Part shown: positions 6,940 through 15,587 of the stretch, in pieces
Layout of the letters: the number at the start of each line of letters is the position of its first letter
Position numbering within the stretch: position 1 is the stretch's first letter
Assembly (NCBI GenBank): GCA_947502925.1
Contig: CANNBS010000001.1
Location: 248,001-312,000, forward strand
DNA: 64,000 bases
Direction: 5' to 3'
From: an uncultured Marinicella sp.
Lineage (GTDB): Bacteria > Pseudomonadota > Gammaproteobacteria > Xanthomonadales > Marinicellaceae
Notes under the pieces: model-generated
What the model was told of the DNA's origin: nothing
The model's input: the letters and a program-made list of their open reading frames with translations, nothing else
Database searches by the model: none
Program-made: the position numbers and the translations under genes

Positions 6940-9810
6940 TTATTTAAAGACTTGATCAATATTAATAATGTCAACTTCATCAAGCTTTAACGGATAATCC
7001 TGGATGACACTGTCTTCTTCCAGTAAGTCATTGGGTTTTTCCGAGTTGTATTCCATCGGTGAACTTTGTTCGCTGGTTAGGCGCTGTTTTAAGTCTTTAG
7101 CATCTTTGGCGATAAAGACGAACTGGATGTCGTCGGTTTGCAGGTGCTTTTTGATGATGGCGTTGACATCGGCCAAAGTCAGCTCGTTCAGACCGCTTTT
7201 AACCATCTCAACAAAGTCATCGGTGCCGTAAAACTGGCTGTCCATATGGTAGCCGAGCACACGGTCCTGGCCTTTTAATAACAGACCGGCGTATTTACTT
7301 AAGAAAGACCGGGTGGCTTCAAATTGTTCTTGGTTCAGGCCATTATCAATCAGGTTTTGCAGCTCATACATGGCCACGCGGGTGGCAAAATGGGCGTCTT
7401 GATTCGAACGCAAAGGACGTATCCAGACCTGGAAAATTTGCTCTGAACGCCCGAGGTTGGCATTTGGCTGGGTGCGGTACATGCCGCGTGGGAAGTATTC
7501 GATGTAGGCATAGTCACCGTAATTCATGCCACGGGCTTCACGGATGCGCTGATAGAGGAAACTGTTAGAGTTTCTGTGCTCGCCCAGAAATGAGCGCACC
7601 AGCCATAAACCGACCCAATCCTCATGGGCACGATTCACATCAATCGGGAAACCAAAGGACACGGCGGTGGGCATGGTTTGTTTTTGTACGATTAAGGCCT
7701 GGCGACCGTTAAGCTCGGGTGCTTCAGGAATGCTGACCTGATCAGCACCGTTTTTGGGTAGTTCAGCGGTTAATTGCGCCACCAGTTCTTGTTTTAAATC
7801 ATCGCTTAAGTGGCCGGTGATACCGACATTTAAGTTATCCTGGGTTAATTGCTGGTGATAAAAATCTTTCACATCATCCAGCGTTATGCTTTCGAGGTCA
7901 CTGACATGGCCTAAATTCAGGCTGCCGTATGGATGGCCTTCGTACAATTGCTCGTACAGCACTTCTTTACCCAGTTCTTCGTCATTGTTCTGCTTAAGGT
8001 CGGTTTGGATGCTGTTAATTTGGCGAGTTTTCAGACGTTTAAAATCATCTTCTCTGAAACCGGGATTCAATAAACTGTCCATCACCAGATCCATCCAAAC
8101 ACCCGCTTTATCTTTGTGCACGCGGCCTGATAATGAAATCATTTCTTTGTCCACCTGGGCACCGAAATAAGCCGCCATGGGGCGCATGGCTTTTTGGATT
8201 TCTTTGATGCTGCGGCTTTCAGATCCACCGTCGGTAATCATGGCGGCGGTTAACTGTGCCAGGCCTTTTTTACCTTCTGGGTCTTGTGCGGCACCGGTGT
8301 TGAATAAAAAGTTAATATCGACAATATCGCTGTTGTTGCGCATATCGGTGACTTGAAAACCCGGTTCTTTAGGCTGATTGGCTTTGGCCACTTGCTCGGC
8401 CAGACTGAAATCTTTATCCAGGTTAGCAATTTCTTCGGCCTGCGCCAGCGTCACCATAATGCGGCCGTCATCGACCAGATATTCGTTGGCTGCCCACTGC
8501 ACATCATCTGCCGAGATTTCATCTAAACGGGCATATTGCTGGTTAACGGTTTCGGGGTTGCGGTCATACTGCACCACCGCAGCCAGCATATCGCCAATGG
8601 CTTCTGAATTATCGAGGCTGTTGGCAAAGCCATAACGCGCCGCGGATTTAATATCGGCCAGCTCTTCACTGTCCACTTGTTCGGTGCGGGCACGAACAAT
8701 GGTATCGACCAAGGCCTGTTTTACGGCCGAGTAATTATCCTGACTGGTTAACCGGGCTAAAATATAGATTAAACCCGGGTCTTTACTGTCAGGGCTGTAA
8801 AAGAACAAACTATCGGCCAATTGCTTATTAACAACCAATTCCTGGTAGACATCTGAATTCTGGCCGAAGTAAATTTGACCCAGCATATCAAGTGCTGCTT
8901 TGTCTTTTTTCATGGGATCGGCATCGGTGCCACGGAATACCAAACCAAACATCGGCAGGGTTTGTGATGGCCATTCAATGTGGTGGTACTGACTGCCTTT
9001 AGCCGGTGGTTCAACCGGAATATCGACCGTGTAATTACCTTCTTCCCAGTCACCAAAATACTGCTGAATCCAGTCATGGGTCTGCTCAACATCCACATCG
9101 CCGACCACAATCACGGCGGCTTTTTCGGGGCGGTACCAGCGGTCAAAAAAAGTTAAGGCATAGTCCATTTGATTGGGCATGTCTTCAATGTCTTCCAAAA
9201 AGCCCATGGTGGTGTGGCGGTAGGTGTGTTCCTGATAGGCATTTTTACGCACCGTTTCGAACAATTTACTGAACGGATTGGCGCTGTTTTTCAGGTACTC
9301 GCCTTTTACCGCCAGGGCTTCAGTGCGAAATTGAGCCTCTGAAAATTTCAGGTTTTTAAAGCGATCGGCTTCCAGTTCCAGCATTTTTTCCAGGTCATCT
9401 TTCACAAAAGTGACGTGGTAGTTGGTGTAATCATCGGTGGTGTAAGCGTTTTGATCAGCGCCCATTTCTTTCAGCATGGCACCGTATTCTTCCTGGGTAT
9501 AATTTTCAGTACCACGGAACATCATGTGCTCAAAAAAGTGAGCAAAGCCGGATTTACCGGGCTCGACTTCATTACGTGAACCGGTTTGTACCGGAATCTG
9601 TAAAGAGACCACTTCGGGATAATCGGTTTTAACGACAATGGCTTTCAGGCCATTATCCAAAGTCCGCATATCGTAATCCTGGTTAAAGACACGATCATCC
9701 TGGTTTTTGCGCGTTTCTGCGTTTGCCTGCTTATTAACCGGCTGACTGGCACAACTGACCAGTAAAGCGGTGAATAGTAGCAGTGCGATTTTGTGAATAT
9801 TAGATTGCAT
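6940..9810 (-). CDS. M16 family zinc metalloprotease lipoprotein
   Basis: A 956-residue two-lobed pitrilysin-type peptidase. The N-terminus is a lipoprotein signal with lipobox LVSC (Cys20), so the mature enzyme is anchored in the envelope, probably facing the periplasm. The inverted zinc motif HFFEH lies at residues 91-95, and the third zinc ligand is Glu171 in VKGEYLKN, 76 residues after His95 as in pitrilysin. The second lobe (from about residue 480) lacks HxxEH and carries the RGMNYGDYAY segment typical of the non-catalytic half. These enzymes degrade peptides; the natural substrate is not evident. The ATG at 9810 has a GAGG ribosome site. The gene is preceded by a perfect hairpin in its leader and ends at a strong terminator, so it is probably monocistronic. 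Confidence 0.93.
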   Translation of the reverse strand: MQSNIHKIALLLFTALLVSCASQPVNKQANAETRKNQDDRVFNQDYDMRTLDNGLKAIVVKTDYPEVVSLQIPVQTGSRNEVEPGKSGFAHFFEHMMFRGTENYTQEEYGAMLKEMGADQNAYTTDDYTNYHVTFVKDDLEKMLELEADRFKNLKFSEAQFRTEALAVKGEYLKNSANPFSKLFETVRKNAYQEHTYRHTTMGFLEDIEDMPNQMDYALTFFDRWYRPEKAAVIVVGDVDVEQTHDWIQQYFGDWEEGNYTVDIPVEPPAKGSQYHHIEWPSQTLPMFGLVFRGTDADPMKKDKAALDMLGQIYFGQNSDVYQELVVNKQLADSLFFYSPDSKDPGLIYILARLTSQDNYSAVKQALVDTIVRARTEQVDSEELADIKSAARYGFANSLDNSEAIGDMLAAVVQYDRNPETVNQQYARLDEISADDVQWAANEYLVDDGRIMVTLAQAEEIANLDKDFSLAEQVAKANQPKEPGFQVTDMRNNSDIVDINFLFNTGAAQDPEGKKGLAQLTAAMITDGGSESRSIKEIQKAMRPMAAYFGAQVDKEMISLSGRVHKDKAGVWMDLVMDSLLNPGFREDDFKRLKTRQINSIQTDLKQNNDEELGKEVLYEQLYEGHPYGSLNLGHVSDLESITLDDVKDFYHQQLTQDNLNVGITGHLSDDLKQELVAQLTAELPKNGADQVSIPEAPELNGRQALIVQKQTMPTAVSFGFPIDVNRAHEDWVGLWLVRSFLGEHRNSNSFLYQRIREARGMNYGDYAYIEYFPRGMYRTQPNANLGRSEQIFQVWIRPLRSNQDAHFATRVAMYELQNLIDNGLNQEQFEATRSFLSKYAGLLLKGQDRVLGYHMDSQFYGTDDFVEMVKSGLNELTLADVNAIIKKHLQTDDIQFVFIAKDAKDLKQRLTSEQSSPMEYNSEKPNDLLEEDSVIQDYPLKLDEVDIINIDQVFK

Positions 9811-9830
9811 AGGAATACCTCACTGATTGG

Positions 9831-9856
9831 GCGACTGTTATCAGTCGCACTTTTTT
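9831..9856 (+). terminator. Perfect hairpin followed by a T run, in the M16 gene leader
   Basis: GCGACTG (9831-9837) pairs with CAGTCGC (9842-9848) around a 4-base loop, and six T follow at 9851-9856 on the plus strand. The shape is that of a terminator for plus-strand transcripts, yet no plus-strand gene ends here. On the minus strand it forms a stem 20 bases before the M16 start codon, where it could affect translation or mRNA stability. Confidence 0.45.
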
Positions 9857-9889
9857 AAATGCTAAGATTGTAAAGAATGCGATATCATA

Positions 9890-9902
9890 TTGACTGTGTC
9901 AA
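9890..9902. promoter_or_regulatory. Small palindrome upstream of the M16 gene
   Basis: TTGAC-TGT-GTCAA is a perfect 5-3-5 inverted repeat lying about 80 bases before the M16 start and just past the stop codon of the preceding gene. It could be an operator; it also contains a TTGACA -35-like hexamer on the minus strand, though no well-spaced -10 follows. The binding protein is unknown. Confidence 0.25.
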
Positions 9903-9908
9903 AAGTAC

Positions 9909-10412
9909 TTATTTGGTGTGCTTTTTATTGATTAATTGTGCTTCAGGACAAGTGTTTGCCTTATTTTCAATACTGTCTGAGAAATCATTTATCAATGACA
10001 AAGCCCAAACAGAAAGCGCCAGCAACCCACAAATAATCAGCAAAAATCCAAATGGCCGCCACAAAGCGCTTTGACCATAACGATACCGAGTCGGCTTCAT
10101 GGTTTTCTCGCCCGGTAAGGGTGACTGTTTAAGCTGATAAACGTGCCAGCTCTTAGGGCCCTCGGTTATCAACAGGAATATCATTAAAATTAAGGGTGAA
10201 GCGACAAACATCAATATCATAACAGCGCTTAATCCATTGATGCCGAGAATGGTTTGGCAATGTGCGGTGGGCAAGAAATCTTTAAGCCATGGCAATACCC
10301 AGAGAAACATCACGATCGCCAGCAATCCGGTGATTAATAGTGCCCACAATAAAATTCGCCAGCGCTCCCGGCGACTGTATAAAGGCGCAAATTGGGACTG
10401 TTGTTCCGGCAT
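9909..10412 (-). CDS. Hypothetical membrane protein, third of a three-gene set
   Basis: A 167-residue protein with three hydrophobic helices (about residues 19-41, 58-82 and 117-140 from the ATG). A basic loop between helices two and three contains KPTRYRYGQ. No family was recognised. The ATG at 10412 is preferred to a TTG one codon earlier. It begins three bases after the stop of the preceding 100-residue membrane protein gene, so the two are surely translated from one transcript. The C-terminal 30 residues are polar and contain a lone Cys. Function unknown; its neighbours suggest a membrane-associated complex or envelope role. Confidence 0.7.
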   Translation of the reverse strand: MPEQQSQFAPLYSRRERWRILLWALLITGLLAIVMFLWVLPWLKDFLPTAHCQTILGINGLSAVMILMFVASPLILMIFLLITEGPKSWHVYQLKQSPLPGEKTMKPTRYRYGQSALWRPFGFLLIICGLLALSVWALSLINDFSDSIENKANTCPEAQLINKKHTK

Positions 10413-10415
10413 CAA

Positions 10416-10718
10416 TTAAAACACCCAGGCAATCATCAACCAGAAGATTAAATAAAATAGAAAGAACCCCGCCAGCATATATTGTAATTCACCCAATAAG
10501 CCGTCACCGGCGGCCACCGCAAAGATAATCAATAAAATAGCAGTGACGAAAAAGGCAATAATGGCGGCATCTTTTAAGCCCAGACCCGGTGCCATCGCTT
10601 CGGCTAATGACGGTAGCATTAACAACCCGGCAATCACCACTAAACTGACAATACCCACCAGCGCCAGGGCAATTTTACGGGATTCGTTTTTCTGTTTTTG
10701 GTCTGTTTCTCCCACCAT
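10416..10718 (-). CDS. Hypothetical small membrane protein, middle gene of the set
   Basis: A 100-residue protein with a charged N-terminus (DQKQKNESRK) and three closely spaced hydrophobic segments (about residues 16-36, 48-70 and 74-99). It starts two bases after the stop of the PH-like domain gene and ends three bases before the next start, a tightly packed operon. It ends on a hydrophobic segment (WLMIAWVF), which places the C-terminus in or at the membrane. I recognise no family. Confidence 0.68.
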   Translation of the reverse strand: MVGETDQKQKNESRKIALALVGIVSLVVIAGLLMLPSLAEAMAPGLGLKDAAIIAFFVTAILLIIFAVAAGDGLLGELQYMLAGFFLFYLIFWLMIAWVF

Positions 10719-10720
10719 GA

Positions 10721-11101
10721 TTATGACTCTGTTGATCCGCGTTTGACAAGTTCCCGCACCCGATTGGGTTCGGGCATCCCGGCGGCCACCACTTCGGGGT
10801 TATCACCGGCGGTGTAAATTTCGATTTTACCGACGCCGAATATCCGGTTAAAAAAACTCTGCGAGACCCGAATGGTTCGAATGCTGTCGATGTTGATTTC
10901 AGAGTGCTCTTTACTCAATAAACCTTTTTCCAGCACAATATCCTGATCAGTCACCGTCAGCTTCAGGGCTTTGGTCTTTAAAAACCACACCAGCAATATA
11001 ATAATCCCGAGACCAAACGCCGCTATGAGTATCACTGAAGCGATAAAGCCTAAGGGATTGTTTTTAAACATCACCGGATTTTCAGAATATAGAACGTTCA
11101 T
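10721..11101 (-). CDS. Membrane-anchored bacterial PH-domain protein (YdbS-like)
   Basis: A 126-residue protein. Residues about 15-42 form one membrane helix. The rest has the bacterial PH (bPH2) pattern: LTVTDQDIVLEKGLLSKEHSEI, then IRTIRVSQSFFNRIFGVGKIEI and a short TAGDNPEV turn. In YdbS/YdbT proteins this pattern (VTxxRI..GhhxxxxxxIxxxxIxxVxVxQShhxRhhGhGxhxI) is typical, but those usually have two helices and this one is short. bPH domains generally mediate protein or lipid contacts; no enzymatic role is implied. It is the first gene of a three-gene operon whose other members are unknown membrane proteins. Confidence 0.75.
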   Translation of the reverse strand: MNVLYSENPVMFKNNPLGFIASVILIAAFGLGIIILLVWFLKTKALKLTVTDQDIVLEKGLLSKEHSEINIDSIRTIRVSQSFFNRIFGVGKIEIYTAGDNPEVVAAGMPEPNRVRELVKRGSTES

Positions 11102-11186
11102 TAATTAAAATATCTAAAAATAAATATTGTAACACCTAAAAGGATTACGCTTAAGCGTCATAAGTCACGATTCAAACATTGATCAT

Positions 11187-12047
11187 TCATTTGTCAGTTT
11201 TCTGTCGGTCATCAATCTTCTGTTGTCTTTTACGGGCTTTCAGTACCGCGTATTGACGAAATGAAAGATTGTTAAATTTAACGCCATCTAATTTGATTGA
11301 ATAGGTTTTTCTGCTCTCTTCGCCGCTTAATGGAACAAAACCACCATCGCCCAATAATTGCACAAGATACAACATGGCAGTTAATCGCGTGGCCCTTTTT
11401 TCATCGGCATTAATCACCACCCAGGGCGATCGTCGCGACGAAGTGTGGGTAAACATCTGTTCTTTAAAGTGGGTAAAGGTTTGCCAGCGTTCTCTGGCAT
11501 GTAAATCATTCTCGGAAAACTTCCAGAATGTCAGCGGGTCACTTAAGCGATCCTCAAAACGATACAGCTGGCTTTCGCTGGTGATGGACAAATAGAATTT
11601 AACCAGTATCAGACCGTTTTCCTGCTGTTTATGCTCCCAATCGAGTACTTTTTTCATAAAATATTTATACTGGGCTTCATTGCAATAGCCCATGGTCGGT
11701 TCAATCAGGGCGCGGTTATACCAAGAGCGATCGAAAAAGGCGATTTCTCCGGGTTTCGGCATTTCACGTTCATAACGGCGAAACCAATACTTCTTGTCCA
11801 CTTCATTGGGGATACCCAATGCCACGATTTTATAATGACGTGGCATGAGGTTTTCCACGAACCTTTTTATGGTGGAACCTTTGCCGGCGGCATCCCGGCC
11901 CTCAAAAACAACTGCCAGACGCTGATTGTTTTTGACCACCTTTTGTTGGATTTTCAACAGCTCAACCTGTAAACGGCGTTTTTCCACATGGTAGCTGGCT
12001 TTATCGATGCCTGCATAAGGGGTATCAAGCTTTTTAACCGCCTTCAT
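11187..12047 (-). CDS. ppk2: Polyphosphate kinase 2 (PPK2 family)
   Basis: A 286-residue cytoplasmic kinase that transfers phosphate between inorganic polyphosphate and nucleotides. The Walker A motif GRDAAGKGS lies at residues 50-58, the Walker B aspartate is Asp106 in FFDRSWYNR, and the lid region contains RFEDRLSDPL. Length and single-domain form fit the PPK2 class I enzymes, which mostly work on nucleoside diphosphates, but the exact class needs alignment. It starts nine bases after the stop of a secreted MBL hydrolase, so the two are probably one transcript, although no functional link is known. No ppk1 or ppx is in the window. Confidence 0.93.
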   Translation of the reverse strand: MKAVKKLDTPYAGIDKASYHVEKRRLQVELLKIQQKVVKNNQRLAVVFEGRDAAGKGSTIKRFVENLMPRHYKIVALGIPNEVDKKYWFRRYEREMPKPGEIAFFDRSWYNRALIEPTMGYCNEAQYKYFMKKVLDWEHKQQENGLILVKFYLSITSESQLYRFEDRLSDPLTFWKFSENDLHARERWQTFTHFKEQMFTHTSSRRSPWVVINADEKRATRLTAMLYLVQLLGDGGFVPLSGEESRKTYSIKLDGVKFNNLSFRQYAVLKARKRQQKIDDRQKTDK

Positions 12048-12056
12048 TCAAAGATT

Positions 12057-12986
12057 TTAACCATGATTATGATCGTTGTTCTGACTAAGGTCCTGAATAA
12101 GCTGCTTAGTCATGCGTTCAGTGGTAATAAAACCCCAGCTCCAGGTCTCGCCATAGTCTGCCAGTGGGTTCTTTTCAAGAATCGCGGCTTCATCAAGACC
12201 TTCATCGAGCAATGCCTTAATCCTGTCGCGGCTTGATGTCAGCATGTCAATATTGCCTTTTACATCAGATTTATTGGCCAATGGACCATGACCCGGAATA
12301 ATTTGAGTTTGGTCGTTGGCCATGTCATGCACCTGTTGTAAAGCGGCAATCATGCCGTCCACTGAACCGCCTGATGACAGATCAATAAAGGGAAAACGGC
12401 CGTTAAACAACACATCACCGGCATGAATCACATTGGCTTGAGTGAAATGAATGACCGAGTCACCATCTGTATGGGCATGTGGCATGTGGGTGATTTTCAT
12501 CGGTTGGTCGTTGAAATATAAATTCAGAACCTGCTCAAAGGTGATGACCGGTAAGGTGTTTTTCGGGGCCGGCTGCATCACATCATCCTTTTTTACACCA
12601 TTTTTAATCATTCGCTTACGCACGTTTTCATGGGCCACCACATGGGCGCCAGAATCATGCATAGCGGCATTGTTGCCGCTGTGATCACCGTGTAAATGGG
12701 TGTTCAACACATAATCAATGGGCCGTTCAGTCACGGCTTGAATGGATTGTTGCATTCTATCGAGGAACTGGGGCATGGAATCATCAATCAAAACCACCGC
12801 TTCATCGCCCACTAATAGTCCCATGTTTCCGCCGGCAAACCCGCCTTCACCGGATAACATATAGATACCATTGGCCACTTCAGTGGTTTTAAAGCTTATT
12901 TGTTCCGCATCGTGTTGCTGCGCATAGGATTGAATAATAAATAACGATAATACCGTCAGTGTCAGTAATTGGATAGATTGTTTCAT
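12057..12986 (-). CDS. Secreted MBL-fold metallo-hydrolase
   Basis: A 309-residue protein with an N-terminal signal peptide (hydrophobic to about residue 20, YAQ-like cleavage). It carries a complete metallo-beta-lactamase fold metal site: HLHGDH at 97-102, His172, Asp191 and His233 (PGHGP). Residues 40-60 contain the GGFAGGNMGLL segment typical of periplasmic MBL hydrolases related to subclass B3 enzymes and quinoprotein-associated hydrolases. Substrate unknown; beta-lactamase activity cannot be assumed, since most such proteins are not lactamases. It precedes ppk2 by nine bases. The C-terminus is histidine-rich (NNDHNHG), which may bind metal. Confidence 0.88.
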   Translation of the reverse strand: MKQSIQLLTLTVLSLFIIQSYAQQHDAEQISFKTTEVANGIYMLSGEGGFAGGNMGLLVGDEAVVLIDDSMPQFLDRMQQSIQAVTERPIDYVLNTHLHGDHSGNNAAMHDSGAHVVAHENVRKRMIKNGVKKDDVMQPAPKNTLPVITFEQVLNLYFNDQPMKITHMPHAHTDGDSVIHFTQANVIHAGDVLFNGRFPFIDLSSGGSVDGMIAALQQVHDMANDQTQIIPGHGPLANKSDVKGNIDMLTSSRDRIKALLDEGLDEAAILEKNPLADYGETWSWGFITTERMTKQLIQDLSQNNDHNHG

Positions 12987-13093
12987 GATAATAATTTTTC
13001 ATTGAAAAGAATAATTATAATCAGGTCGCTGTTAAATTCATATCAATATGGCTTGGATTATTGTTCCTTCACGGTTTTACTCAGCCCACCCAA

Positions 13094-13423
13094 TCAGTGG
13101 GTTTCTGTGCCTGAAAACAATTTAAGCCCGATGATACCGGCAACCACCATCAAAAGACTGAGTACCCTTAACACATCCTTAGATTCATCAAACAGCAACA
13201 TTCCGGTGATTGCGACACCGACCGCGCCAATCCCAGTCCACACCGCATAGGCTGTACCAATTGGAATGTCCTTCATGGCCAATGCCAACAACCAGACACT
13301 GGCCAACATGGCTGTTAAGGTAATAACCGAAGGCACCGGCTTAGAAAAGCCTTCTGTGTACTTTAAACCCACCGCCCAAACACACTCAAACAGCCCCGCC
13401 ACAAGCAGATAAATCCATGCCAT
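13094..13423 (-). CDS. sugE: SMR-family guanidinium exporter Gdx/SugE
   Basis: A 109-residue four-helix small multidrug resistance protein. It matches Gdx/SugE rather than EmrE: essential Glu13 in [16 protein letters not shown], the WAVGLKYT signature of helix 1, and [14 protein letters not shown] in helix 3. Gdx dimers exchange guanidinium for protons across the inner membrane. The start ATG at 13423 is chosen over a TTG one codon upstream. I looked for a guanidine riboswitch in the leader and saw none. It is followed by an MBL hydrolase on the same strand but over 100 bases away, so it is probably transcribed alone. Confidence 0.92.
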   Translation of the reverse strand: MAWIYLLVAGLFECVWAVGLKYTEGFSKPVPSVITLTAMLASVWLLALAMKDIPIGTAYAVWTGIGAVGVAITGMLLFDESKDVLRVLSLLMVVAGIIGLKLFSGTETH

Positions 13424-13514
13424 CAATCACCTCATTAGTTAGTCTCAGAGGTCTGAATTGTATCGCAAGCTGATGAAAAATTATCGGCTTATAATCAATC
13501 CTTGTAATCAGTCG

Positions 13515-14873
13515 CTATTTAAAAATTGATCGCCAGGCACCCATAGCACCTAGGAATACATCCACATTATCAAAGCCTGCCCGCAACAGAACAGACGCCG
13601 CGATGGTTGCCCGGGCACCACTTTCACACATAACCGTGTAATGTTTTGATTTGTCTAATTGCTCGAGTTTTTCCGGTAATCGCCCGACATAAATAGGCAC
13701 AGCACCGTCAATATGCCCCGAATCAAACTCATGTTCACTTCTGACATCGATCAGTTGCCAGTTATTGTCGTCTGATGACACCCTGTCTTCAACCGTGCGG
13801 GCATTAACCGTTGCTAAAGAAGAAAACTGTTGAGCGGCTTTCGCCCAACCTGTCAGGCTGGGAATTAAACTGCCGCGAACACCTTTGTAATCTAATCGGT
13901 CAAGGTGCTTAAGGGTTTGATTCGCTTGTTGTTGGCTGTCAGCGATAAGCAGAATGTCATCACTGTAATCAAGCAACCATCCCGCAAAGGCCGGTACCAT
14001 GCTTTCAGGCATTGCCAGACTACCGGGAATATGCGCGCCCATAAATGCACTGACACCGCGCACATCCAAGACCAGACAATCAGACTGTTGTTCGGTAAAG
14101 GCTTCTATGGTCATCGGCATCACCGATTGACTGCCTTTAAGCCTGTCTGCCCCGGACAGATTAAGTGCTTCCATGCGTTCAAAGTACGGCGGCATCTCGT
14201 GCTTTTCACTGCATTTTTGTTCAATAAACGCATCGCGGCTGTCGATTTTTAGCATGGGATTATGCTGGCGTTCATAGCCGATGGAAGAAAATTCGCGGTC
14301 AGCCATATCATTACCACATACTGAGCCGGCACCATGGGCCGGATAAATCAGCGCCTGATCACCTAACTGCATTAATTTTTGTAAACTGTCATACAGCAAT
14401 CCCGCCACTTTTTCCGCCTCATCCGGATAAAAGTCAGTCCGCCCCACATCACCCACAAACAAAGTGTCTCCGGTAAAAACAGCCACCGCAGAATCACCGA
14501 AATCTTCGTCATAAAGCGCATAGCTCATGCTGTCATAGGTGTGTCCCGGCGTGTGAATGGCCTTTATTTTTAAAGGGCCGAGTTCAATGACATCATCTTC
14601 GTGTATGGTGTCGGCATAGACCACCTCACCATCGGCATCAGGTCCATGGTAAACCTGCGCACCGGTGAGTTCAGTTAATGCAGCCGAGCCGGTGACCAAA
14701 TCCTCATTACGATGGGTTTCAAGAATATGGCTAATGCGACAGTCTTCGGCAGCGGCTTTTTCAATATAAATCTCACAATCAAGTCGTGGATCAATCACCA
14801 CGGCCTGCCCCGCCGCACCCACCACATAAGATAAATGGGCTAAACCAGTTGTTTTAATTTTTTCTATAAACAT
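13515..14873 (-). CDS. MBL-fold / double rhodanese fusion protein
   Basis: A 452-residue cytoplasmic fusion related to persulfide dioxygenase-rhodanese proteins. Residues 1-240 form an MBL domain with His111 (HTPGHTYD), Asp136 (FTGDTLF) and His180 (YPAHG). However, the usual HxHxDH motif reads HRNEDL (54-59), so two of its histidines are replaced. Two rhodanese domains follow. The first (about 255-340) has no active-site Cys. The second (about 365-452) has the active loop CESGAR with Cys416. A role in sulfane-sulfur handling is inferred from the domain mix. The gene is divergent from trxC, a thiol-disulfide protein, which fits a sulfur or redox-stress context. Confidence 0.85.
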   Translation of the reverse strand: MFIEKIKTTGLAHLSYVVGAAGQAVVIDPRLDCEIYIEKAAAEDCRISHILETHRNEDLVTGSAALTELTGAQVYHGPDADGEVVYADTIHEDDVIELGPLKIKAIHTPGHTYDSMSYALYDEDFGDSAVAVFTGDTLFVGDVGRTDFYPDEAEKVAGLLYDSLQKLMQLGDQALIYPAHGAGSVCGNDMADREFSSIGYERQHNPMLKIDSRDAFIEQKCSEKHEMPPYFERMEALNLSGADRLKGSQSVMPMTIEAFTEQQSDCLVLDVRGVSAFMGAHIPGSLAMPESMVPAFAGWLLDYSDDILLIADSQQQANQTLKHLDRLDYKGVRGSLIPSLTGWAKAAQQFSSLATVNARTVEDRVSSDDNNWQLIDVRSEHEFDSGHIDGAVPIYVGRLPEKLEQLDKSKHYTVMCESGARATIAASVLLRAGFDNVDVFLGAMGAWRSIFK

Positions 14874-15070
14874 GACTGTTTGAATATTTTAATCACTATT
14901 TATTGTACAAAAAAGATATTCAATTCATGTTAATAATGCCATCAGCAAGCTGAAACCAAATAACAGATATAGCGAAAATAATGGTGTGTTCTCGGGTTTT
15001 ACGGTTCCGGTAGAAGCTTACGTAGCATCCCTGATGTATAATAACCACATATCGATTGCGTCTTAAAACC

Positions 15071-15502
15071 ATGTCAGAAAATACTGTATTCGCCTGTCCC
15101 CACTGCGGTGCCAAAAATCGGGTGCCCACCGACAAATTCAGTCATAAGCCCAATTGTGGCAGCTGTCACCAGTCATTGAACGTGGGTGAACCCAGTGAAC
15201 TCAATCATCAATCTTTGCAAAAGTTTATAAGCAATAACGAACCCTTAGTTGTGATAGATTTTTGGGCATCGTGGTGTCAGCCTTGTTTAATGATGGCGCC
15301 CAATTTTTATCACGCTGCCAAAAAATTACCCACGGTGCGTTTCGGTAAAATCCAAACTGATCGCCATGAACAAGCCGGGGCCGAGCACTGCATTCGAAGC
15401 TTACCGACGCTGGTGGCTTTTAAAAATGGTCATGAAATGGATCGCTTAACTGGTTTACGCTCAGCTTCTGATATTATACATTGGGTGAAATCGCTGATAT
15501 AA
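15071..15502 (+). CDS. trxC: Thioredoxin TrxC-like (thioredoxin 2)
   Basis: A 143-residue thioredoxin with the N-terminal zinc ribbon that defines TrxC: CPHC at 9-12 and CGSC at 29-32. The thioredoxin domain follows with active site WCQPC (Cys69 and Cys72) and the cis-proline segment SLPTL. It reduces disulfides in cytoplasmic proteins and in E. coli responds to oxidative stress. The middle residue of the active site is Gln where Gly is usual, which should alter redox behaviour. The ATG at 15071 gives the family N-terminus; an upstream in-frame TTG at 15056 is less likely. A TATAAT at 15037-15042 may be its -10 element. Divergent from the MBL-rhodanese gene. Confidence 0.9.
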   Translation: MSENTVFACPHCGAKNRVPTDKFSHKPNCGSCHQSLNVGEPSELNHQSLQKFISNNEPLVVIDFWASWCQPCLMMAPNFYHAAKKLPTVRFGKIQTDRHEQAGAEHCIRSLPTLVAFKNGHEMDRLTGLRSASDIIHWVKSLI

Positions 15503-15587
15503 ATGGAGGAAATTTACTTATAGAACGTTAGCCTATTACCTTAGCTGCTTATCAAATATCGCCTTGATTTCATCCGGCATTGTCGGC

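Noticed and set aside
13424..13514. Possible guanidine riboswitch ahead of the Gdx exporter
   Set aside because: No pair of ACGR-loop hairpins or ykkC core was visible in the leader; only a short A/T-rich gap.
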